Shown here: positions 11,992 through 20,800 of the stretch, piece after piece
Layout of the letters: every line of letters begins with the position of its first letter
How positions within the stretch are numbered: the stretch's first letter is position 1
NCBI RefSeq assembly: GCF_000002985.6
Contig: NC_003280.10
Span: 1,116,001-1,180,000 of the forward strand
Direction: 5' to 3'
DNA: 64,000 nucleotides
Source of the DNA: Caenorhabditis elegans
Lineage: Eukaryota > Nematoda > Chromadorea > Rhabditida > Rhabditidae
Program-made: the position numbers and the translations under genes
The notes under the pieces: model-generated
Databases searched by the model: none
What the model was told of the DNA's origin: nothing
Seen by the model: the letters and a program-made list of their open reading frames with translations, nothing else

Positions 11992-14900
11992 ATGTCAAAA
12001 ACCGTAACAATACGGCGCCCATCGCCCACAAAAACCTCAGAAGAGCCCGCTGCTCACCAGACTCCGATTTTCACACAAACCGCCGCTGAAATGCTCGGAA
12101 TTACCAGCTTGAACACAGAAGCCGCCGAATTATTGGAGTTTTTGGTAAAAAATCCGGGATTTTGTGGTTTTTTTTGCGATTTTTTAGCCAAAATTCCATT
12201 AAAACGCGGATTTTTCACCCTTACATTGCAGAAAAAAATTTTTTGAGTCAAAAATTCAAATTTCCCACCGATGAAGTGCTGTAAACGCGCTCCAATGAGA
12301 ACTTGTCATTGGGGCGCTGTTGCAGCAACACTTACAAATTTTTACGTAAGAATTGTAGATTTTCCTGTAAAATTTAAGATTTGGTTCAACAAAATGCTAA
12401 TCATCTGAAAAATTGAATTTCACTCCAATTTCAAACGAGCTCCACTGACAAAATGACTAGAAATCTGTTCCAAATTGCAATTTTTGTGGCTTCTGTACTT
12501 CTAGCCTAATTTGGGGGTGAAAAATTCAGATTTTAATGGATTTTAAGCGATTTTTAAGCATAAAATCCATTAAAATCCGTATTTTCCATCCCTGGATTAT
12601 CCGTAGAGCACATTTGCCACCGGAGATGCGGAAGCTATGCCCAAATTTTGAATTTTTCAGTCCCGTGAAAAGCTGAAAGAAATTGTTCGGCTCAGCGCAA
12701 AATGGACGCAGAAAAGTGCTCGGCGCCGGATGGCCGTGGCCGATGTGGAACACGCGATCCGATCTACCCGACAGTGCGGAGGCCTCAATATTTCCAGCGT
12801 TGACACTCTGAATCTCGGAATTCAGCAACTTCAACCGATTCAGGGGACCTCGACGGGGATCTACTCGTTTTTGAAATCGTCTGCCGACGTGGACGTTGAT
12901 AAGGAGGATACGGAGACTTTTATCAAGATTCCCAGGGATTTGAGAGTGATTTGTGCGTTTTTTGAGCCCGAAATTTGAATTTTACAGCCGAAAATTCAAA
13001 TTCCGGCCAATTCGCAACCGCGCTCCATTGCTAAAACCACGTTTTTACAGCCTACCCACTTGTCAATGAAGGACAGCCGGTTCAATCCGAGTACACGGTC
13101 AATGTAGACGAAGATGACGGAAACTTTTTCGAGAAAATTGTGCCCGAAGTGATGACGATGATTCCTGAGAAAAAGTATTGATTTTTTCTAGTTTTTCCCA
13201 ATTTTTACTTGAAAAATTGGAGATTTCCGTGGTTTTTTCGGCAATTTTCACGAAAAAATTGCGAATTTTAATGGTTTTTGCCAATTTTTACTTGAAAAAT
13301 TGGAGATTCCCGTGTTTTTACGGCGATTTTTACCCAAAAAATGCCATTTTAACTGATAAATTGCACTAATTGACCCAAATCGTGATTTTCGTGGCTTCTG
13401 TGCTTCTACCTTATTCTGGGGGTGAAAAAGCTGATTTTAATGGGTTTTTAAGCCGAAAATCCATTAAAATCCGTATTTTCCAGCACCGGATTATCCGTAG
13501 AGCACATTTGCCACCGGGGGATGCGGAAGCTATGCCCAAATTTTTGCTTTTTAGCCCAAAATCTTGTAATTTCTAGCACCAGTGAGGCAATAACGAAAAT
13601 TTAAGCCAAAAGATTCGAAATTCCGGCATTTTAGGCCAAAAATCCGTCAAAAATTCAATTTCCCCCCGGCCGCACGTTGAAAATGCGCCTCAATGCAATT
13701 TTGTCGTTAGAGCGCACTTGTACACATGAAAAATGCCAAAATTGTGTGGAAAACTGATTAAATTTAAATTTCCCGCCGACCGCATGCTGCAAATGCGCTC
13801 CAATGCGTATTTTCTCAGATTTTCTCATTTGAGCGCATTTGCACCTTTTTTTTAAATAGTTTTTGTGGCACCTGTGCTTCTGCCCTAATCTTGGGACAAA
13901 AAGGACCGGTTTAAATGGATTTTTTAGCCGAAAATCCATTAAAATCCGTATTTTCCACCCCCGGATTATTCGTAGAGCACATTTGCCACCGGAGATGCGG
14001 CAGCTATGCCCAAATTTTCATTTTTCCACCCAAAAACTTGCAAAAATTGCAAATTTTGCAGCACACCGAGCTCCTCGACCACGTCGAGTCTTCAAATGTT
14101 CCGTGACGCTGTAAAAACTGCAAAAATCGACCAAAAAGTCGGCCTGAAGCCGTCGACGATCGAAATTTTGACCGTTGAGCAGCAGATTTTCATGAAGGAT
14201 ATTATTACGGTGTGCATGGGACAAGATGACAAGAAACGCCACGAGGCACTGTATACACTGGAGACTGACGCTGGATTACAGGTGGAAATTTGGGAAATTC
14301 GAAAAATTCGAGAAATTTTGACCCAAAAACCACGAAATTTGTTTGAGAATGCGACTTGTAGGCCAAAAATTCAAATTTCCCGCCAACCGTATGCTGCAAA
14401 CGCGCTCCAATTTGAATTTGTCATTAGAGCGCAATTGCAGCATGCGATCAGCCGGAAACTTGAATTTTTCGGTTAAAATCGAGTTTTCAAGCAATTTTCG
14501 TAGTTTTTGAGTCAAATTTAGCAGAATTATAGCGAAATTTGCATTTTTTCCCTCAAAAATTCAAATTTCCCGTTAACCGCATGCTGCAAACGCGCTCCAA
14601 TGCTAATTTGTCATTGGAGCGCGCTTGCAGCATGCGGTCGGCGGGAAAGTTGAATTTTTGAGTCAAAAATCGATTTTTAGGCCAACTTTATCAGATTTTA
14701 ACCGAGAAATTCAAATTTTTGAGTGAAATTCACCATTTTCCCCAAAAAATCCAAATTTTCAGGTCTTCCTACCGCACCTAACCGAACGAATATGCAAATC
14801 AATCTCGGCTAACATCTCACAACGCTGTCTATCACTTATTATCTATGCCGGACGTGTTTTACGGTCCCTAAGCCACAATAAGGCCTGTGACATGACTGTT

Positions 14901-16303
14901 ACGGTGAGAAAATTTGGAAAAATCTGAAAAATTTTGAATTTTTCACCGAAAAAAGCTTGGAAATCGATTATTTCATTCAAAATTTTGAATTTCCCACCGA
15001 CCGAATGCTCTAAGCGCGCTCCAACGCAAATTTATCATTAGAACGCGTTTGCAGTGGCGCCAAATTCAAATTTCCCACTTAAAATCCCCAATTTTCAGCT
15101 TCATCACGTGCTCCCAGCCCTCCTAAGCTGCTGTGTCGGCCGGAATATGTGTCTGCGACCGGAAACCGACAATCACTGGGCGCTAAGGGATTTTTCGGCG
15201 AAAACGCTCGTCGGATTGGTTCGGTTAGTAGGAAAATCGAAATTTTTAAGGAAAAATGACCTAAAATCGGTGAAAAATCGATTTTTTAACGCAGAAATTC
15301 AAATTTCCCGCCGATTTAATGTTGCAAACGCGCTCCATTGATAATGTGTCAATAGAGCGTACTTGCAGCATGCAAATGGCAAGAAATTTGAATTTTTGGG
15401 TTAAAAATTCGACTTTTAACCGATTTTAGCCGGAAAAATTGGAAATGTTTATATTTTCCTATATAAATTGGAAAAAAATGACGGAAAAGCTTCAAAAATG
15501 GAGTTTTTGACCCAAAAATTTGAATTTTCCGCTGAGTTTATGTTGCAAACGCGCTCCATTGATAATTTGTCAATAGAGCGAACTTGCAGCATGCGACCGG
15601 CGGGAAATTTAAACCGGGTTTCCGGAGAAGATTCTTGAACTTTTCGGCATAAAATCTTTGAAAATCGTGAATTTCAGTAAAAAATTCAAATTTCCAGTTA
15701 ATCGCGTGCTGCAAACGCGCCCCACGGCCAATTTATCAGTGGGGCGCACTTGTAGCATGCGGGCGGCGGGAAATTTGAATTTTTGAGTTAAAAATTCGAT
15801 TTTTCAACGATTTTCGTCATTTTCAAGGCATTTTTTTTGAATTTTTTAAAATTTCCAGAGACCAAGTGGACAAACACGACGCCGGCCGTACCGCCCGTCG
15901 CCTTTTCGATTTTTCGCATCGAATTTTTCGCGACACGGGCTCCTCGTTCTCGATGATCTACGGAACCGTCCATATCCTTCAGGAATTCGTGGCGGGACCC
16001 AAAAAAGCCGCTTGGCTGCTCACGGAGCTCGGCGAGACGAATGCGCGGTGCAAATCGCACATCGAGTCGGGCTCACGGATCGGAGCATCGCAACTGTCGA
16101 TTCAGGAGGCTCAGAAGCTTAATCAGCAGATTTTGGTAGGTGTAAACGCGCTCTAATGAGAAAATCGCCGAATTCCGGCGATTTTCTCATTGGAGCGCAA
16201 TTGCTAACCTTTTTTTTTTCAGAAATGTGAAAATTCCATCCGAAATCGCTACAATCTACAGCAACAGGCTCCCGGAGTACCCATAAATCGACGATTTCAT
16301 TGA
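11992..16303 (+). CDS. taf-6.1: TAF6-type TFIID subunit
   Basis: Exons: 11992-12144, 12661-12952, 13051-13174, 14062-14281, 14763-14903, 15099-15223, 15859-16135 and 16223-16303; 470 aa. Residues about 28-90 form a TAF6 histone fold (FTQTAAEMLGITSLNTEAAE, then KEIVRLSAKWTQ and VADVEHAIRS), the H4-like partner of TAF9. It is followed by IPRDLRVISYPLVNEGQPV, matching the conserved TAF6 linker, and by a helical C-terminal region corresponding to the TAF6 HEAT domain (from about residue 190). The protein is shorter than human TAF6. It acts in the nucleus in TFIID. It lies 255 bp downstream of eri-3, and its 3' end (AATAAA at 16,330) overlaps that of the convergent ELP5 gene. The donor after DLRVI is chosen at 12,952 because it keeps frame; GTGATT at 12,946 would not. 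Confidence 0.88.
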
Positions 16304-16367
16304 AAATTAAAATTTTATCCAATTTTAACAATAAATTCAACAAAAAAGTCTCAAAATCCGAATTTTC

Positions 16368-18143
16368 TCAAATATTCAAATCATCATCCGGATCACTGTC
16401 GTCTAGATCGTCCTCCTGATCGGGTTCGTACACGATTTGGCCGCCAACTCGGATTTTTTTGGTGGCGGCGTCACGAAGAGCTACTCCTGGAAAACATTTG
16501 GTTTCAAAATGAAAATTTGGGCATAGCTTCCGCATCTCCGGTGGCAAATGTACTCTACGGATAATCCCGGGTTAGAAAATATGGATTTTAATGGATTTTT
16601 GACTTAAAAAATCATTGAAACCGGTATTTTCTACCCCCAGATTATCCGTAGAAGCACAGGAGCCACAAAAATTGTAAATTTGAAGAAAGCGGGATTTCGG
16701 AGCATCGTACTAATCGATAATTTTGCGAAAATTAATTTCTAGCTATTTTGTCAATGGAGCGCGTTTTAAATTGATTAGGAATTTGGATTTTTGACATTTT
16801 TTCGCAAATTTTTTAACAAAATTCGGAATTTTTGTGAGACAAAAGTTTTTTCTAATATTTCAGTTTAAAATATGTACATTTTGAATGAAAATTATCTAAA
16901 AATCCTGCTGCAAACGCGCCCCAATGACAAATTCTCACTGGAGCGCGTTTGCACCATGCGGTCCGCGGGAAATTTGAATTTTTAGGTCAAAATCTGGCTT
17001 TTTGGACGATTTTCGTGGTTTTTGGGCCAAATTTTTCACTTTTTTCAGCTAAAAGCCTAGTTTTTCCGCAATTTTTCGTCTCGTACCATCTTCTTGTCGG
17101 GACACAAAGAACGGCAAATCCATGGCTGCTTTTCCGCTCTCTGAACCCAAAGAAATTCCCGAAATTCCGGCAGAAATCGAGTTTTCCGCCGAATTTTCCA
17201 CTTTTTTCACCGTTTTGAATGTTGGCTTCGTGCCAGATGGCGGCATTGTGATGATTTGGTCCTGAAAATTGGAAAAATTAGGTTTTTTTTGGTTAAAATT
17301 TGAATTTTCAGTTAGAAAATGCAATTTTTATCGAGAATTTCGGACAAAAATTGATTTTTACACCGAAAACTTGCTAAAATTAGCTGTAAACAGTTCAAAA
17401 ACTCCGAAGAAGACTCAAAAATTTAAAATTCCCGCTGATCGCATGATGAAAGCGCGCTCTAATGCTAAATTTGCATTAGAGCGCACTTTCAGCATGCGAT
17501 CGGCGAAAAATTTGAATTTTCGAGTCAAAAGTCGTACCATAATCGTCAAATTTCCCTTTTTATCGAAGACCGTCGTCTGACACTCGAAAATCTCCGGGTT
17601 TGCGGATTTTTTCCTGAAAAAATCGATTTTTAATTCGAATTTCTTGAATTTTCACGTACACTTTAAACGTGGAATTTGTGAGGTGCTCAAGGTGCGGTGT
17701 AGCTGGAAAATCCAACGAAGTTACGATGAAAATTCGCTTTTTCGCTGAAATTTTCCGTTTTTTTTTGGTTTTTTCATGTGAAAATCCAACTTTTCAAGGT
17801 TTTTATCAAGTTTAGCGTCTTGGAAATGCCAAAAATCATTGAAAAAACGTCGAAATCCGCAAAAATCACGACTTCTCGATCGATTTTCTCCACATTTTTG
17901 TAGCTTTCATCGGAAAATTCGACGAAATCCTCGTTCCATTCCACGTGGAACTCCTTATACCACGTGGCAAATGCCGAGTGGCAGATTATCGATTTTTTGT
18001 CGGTTTGGAGAGCCGAGCGCAGGATTTTCAGAGCTTCAAGTGGGTCGGTGTCTGGAACTGTTGGGTTTTTTGGGCGAAAAATTAGTTAAATTACATTGAA
18101 AAACTGCCACGGAGGATTTGGGAGCATCGTAGAATGTTGACAT
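16368..18143 (-). CDS. Elongator complex subunit 5 (ELP5) orthologue
   Basis: Six exons: 18143-18095, 18051-17791, 17744-17660, 17613-17538, 17261-17087 and 16486-16368; 254 aa with consistent phases. The C-terminus ends YEPDQEDDLDDSDPDDDL plus NI, closely matching the conserved acidic end of ELP5, and is preceded by LGSESGKAAMDLPF, the family's K...LPF segment. The middle (REVVIFADFDVFSMIFGISK, then KKRIFIVTSLDF and LEHLTNSTFKV) follows the RecA-like core strands of the family. ELP5 forms a RecA-like subcomplex with ELP4 and ELP6 that supports Elongator's modification of tRNA wobble uridines. A TTCTTTCAG acceptor lies seven bases before the ATG. It is shorter than human ELP5 (~300 aa). The gene is convergent with taf-6.1, 64 bp between stops. 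Assignment is by eye, without a profile search. Confidence 0.78.
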
Positions 18144-20800
18144 GATTTTTCTGAAAGAATAAAATAAAATTAGACGAATTTGAAAGAAATATGGAAATAT
18201 TCACGATTTTCGGTTAAAAACTGGTAAAAGCAGGATTTTTGGTGGAAATTCAACTTTTAGGGTGTTATTTTCGCGTTTTTTAAGGAAAAAACCACTTAAA
18301 AAATTCGAAAAAACAGTGAAAATTGAAGTTTTCCGGTGGAAAATTGTTTTTCTCGTAAATTACTGGATTTTCCTCGATTTCTATAGCGATTTCCTTCAGA
18401 AAATGTAATTTTGAGGTTTTTTTTGCTGATTTTCACGTTTTTCAATACAAAAATCTTCGAAAAATTGAAGAAATTGGCAAAAAATCGCAGTTTTTCGTTG
18501 GAAAAAAAGAGGCCCCACGAAAAGGGGAGCAGAACGAAAAGGGGATCTGCAAAAAGGGGATCTGCGAAAAGGGGAGATACGAAAAGGGGAGATACGAAAA
18601 GGGGAGCAACGAAAAGGAGATCTGGCACTGTGCCAAACGCTATTTTTCTCGAAGAAAACGATACAACGATGCTCCGATGTTACGCGTCGCGTGTTGTTAA
18701 GCGTATCTTCTAGAAGAAAGTTTTAAAAATCAACGTGCGTTGCGTGAGAAAAAATGCGTTTTGTGCGTTTGGCACAGTGCCAGATCCCCTTTTCGTTGCT
18801 CCCCTTTTCGTATCTCCCCTTTTCGTATCTCCCCTTTTCGCAGATCCCCTTTTTGCAGATCCCCTTTTCGTTCTGCTCCCCTTTTCGTGGGGCCTCGAAA
18901 AAAATTCGCTAAAAATAAAAATATGCAAGTGCGCTCCACCGAACACACATTTTTCGGCGGAAGTTTGGATTTGTTTTTTGTTATTTTCAGTGATTTTCAA
19001 TGATTTTTGCCATTTTTCCACGGTTTTTCTTGAATTTTTCGACTTTTCCGCCTTAAAAGCGATTAAAAAACTGAAAATTTATGCGAAATTTCAATTTTTA
19101 CGTGCCAAACACAGGTTTCCGGCAGTTTTTCGATAGTTTTTTATATGTTCCAACAAATGTTTCATTTTTCTTCTTTTCCTTTTGTCCGTTGAATGGGGAA
19201 AAAGAAAAGAAAATACTGGTGAATGAGCCCCAGCCGAGAGAGTGGGACGAGGCGAGAGACGCAGACGGTTGTGCAGAGCCCAGTGTGTGTGACATGTGTG
19301 TGTGTGTTTCTGTTGCTCGGAGAGCCCGAGAGAGGTCACTGCACCCCCCGAGCAGCAGAGGAACCAGCATTTTCAATTTTTGCGCACTTTTTTTCCGCTT
19401 TTTTCTCCTAATTTTCCAATTTAAACCCGAAAAAATCAATAAAAATCAGGGTTTTCAATGAATTAGCGGTAGAGCGCACTTTCAACTTTATGGTTTTTTT
19501 TTGGAAATTTGAAAATTTCATTTAAATTTGGCTATAAACGTGAACTTTTTTTCAAAATTTTTGCCACAAAAGTTCGAAAAAAATTAATTTCACGTAATTT
19601 ACCAAATTTTTCCAAGAAAAAATCATTTCCCGGCGGAAAATCGTCCCGAGCAGGTGATTTTTGTTATTTTTTCAGGGTTTTTAATGTTTTATCTGAAAAA
19701 AGCACACTAAATTAAGCCATTAGCTTAGAGAAATTCGTTTTTAAATAAATTTTGGAAAAAAAAATTTTTGGGTCAAAAAAAAAATTTTTTTTTTGGCCCA
19801 AAATTTTTTTTTCAAATTTTTAAACATTCCTATCTTATATATACTAATTCAGCGAATTTTTTTGGAATATGCTTAAAAATTCATTTTTTAGGCCCTAAAA
19901 GTTGGCAAAAAATCACTAAAAAAAAAAGGAAAATCTGAAACATTGCAATTTTTTTCAGATTTTTTTCTGAAACTTGACCAAAAATCTTTCCATCTTTCGA
20001 TATAACAAAGAGTTTTGGCAAAAAATCAGAAAAAAAGGAAAAAGCCATCAGTAAGCAAATATTGACCCTTCCATAGGCCCCCTATAGGTTGGAATTGTGA
20101 AATAGTTCGACTTTTATATGATTTTATTCGGTTTTTAGTCTGAACAATATAAAGTAAAACAGAAATTTCTGTGAAAAAACCATAAAATTATCGATTTTTC
20201 AAAAAAAAAATTTATTTGGAAATTTTCTGAAAAAATTTTTTTTTTTTTTTGAAAATTTTTTTTTTTAAATGACATCACTTTATTTCAAATAACAACGAAC
20301 ATATGAAAACAATAGTCATCATCGTATTTGTCACCAAATTGCCTAAAATTTCGCCTATTTTGGAGCATATTTGGTGCTCTTTGAGCTCTGAAACTGGGGT
20401 ATATAGGCATTTTTTTTTCGGGGTTTAGGGAGTTTTTTCTTGAGTTTTTTGGCGGAAATAGGTGATAATACACTATAATTAATGTATAAGATAGGTTTAG
20501 AAAAATTAAAAAAAAAATTTTTTTTGGAAAATTTCGAAAAAAATTTTTTTTTTTTTTTTCAAAGTTGGTTGGCAATTGCTTAAAACTTTAGTCTTTATTA
20601 TTTTTCACAATTTTTACTATAAAATCGGCTTAAAAACCGAATTTTCAGTAAAAAATTCCGAATTTAGGGGCTAGGGGCTCTAAGTTCGATTTTTCTCGGA
20701 TTTTTTAAATTTCGGTTAAACTTCTATTATTATATTCCTATAGAACAGTATATAAAACAAAGTGCATAATCTTTTTTTTCAGGTAAAAAAACCGAAAATT
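18144..20800. other. Intergenic / pod-2 upstream region
   Basis: Between the divergent ELP5 and pod-2 start codons. Apart from the inverted repeat at 18,509-18,896 it holds a less AT-rich stretch at 19,190-19,370 with GAGAGAGTGGGACGAGGCG and a GTGTGTGTGT run, which resembles a worm promoter or a non-coding first exon. The rest (19,480-20,780) is poly-A/T-rich intron-like sequence with no supported gene. A TTTTTTTTCAG acceptor ends at 20,782, 18 bp before the pod-2 ATG. Confidence 0.5.
18509..18896. repeat. Near-perfect inverted repeat with internal 15-bp tandem units
   Basis: Left arm 18,509-18,640 and right arm 18,765-18,896 are 132 bp each. They are complementary with one mismatch seen (GAAAAGGAG on the left against CCCCTTTTC on the right). 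The spacer is 124 bp. Each arm is itself made of about seven 15-bp units such as GAAAAGGGGAGATAC. Long open frames across it (KRGD-type repeats) are artefacts of the 15-bp period. Confidence 0.92.

Larger units (their letters stand above)
9495..16680. repeat. ~160-bp intronic repeat (GTGGCTTCTGTGCTTCTACC ... GCGGAAGCTATGCCCAAAT)
   Basis: Copies begin with GTGGCTTCTGTGCTTCTACC, contain an inner palindrome (TTTTAATGGATTTT ... TCCATTAAAATCCGTA), and end with GAGCACATTTGCCACCGGAG then ATGCGGAAGCTATGCCCAAA. They lie at about 9497-9665, 10126-10278, 11156-11314, 12486-12650, 13388-13553 and 13863-14022. An inverted copy lies at 16,508-16,668, and an inverted end fragment at 5206-5250. They sit in introns of eri-3, taf-6.1, ELP5 and the QFEQW gene. 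Confidence 0.85.
8700..17515. repeat. Palindromic hairpin repeat family (GCATGCTGCAAACGCGCTCC)
   Basis: Each copy is ~70-100 bp: CCGCATGCTGCAAACGCGCTC, then CAATG, a 10-20-bp centre, and the reverse complement with CATTGGAGCGCG and GCAGCATGCGGTCGGCGGG. Copies lie at about 8700-8762, 8907-8990, 10045-10112, 10640-10722, 11870-11950, 12262-12325, 13668-13715, 13767-13840, 14385-14470, 14572-14658, 14998-15056, 15305-15385, 15532-15612, 15695-15778, 16140-16205, 16905-16975 and 17425-17515. More occur at 48,085-48,150, 48,590-48,655, 48,740-48,820 and 55,365-55,430. Nearly all are intronic. Several arms are almost perfectly complementary over 35-45 bp. Confidence 0.88.

Noticed and set aside
12901..12960. 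Exon end of taf-6.1 exon 2 at GTGATT (12,946)
   Set aside because: Using it would give phase 0 and put the next exon (phase 1 entry) out of frame; the GTGCGTTTTT donor after 12,952 keeps frame and matches the TAF6 linker.
18411..18713. Long KRGSAKRGD-type open frames on both strands
   Set aside because: They are by-products of the 15-bp tandem unit in the inverted repeat, open in several frames on both strands.
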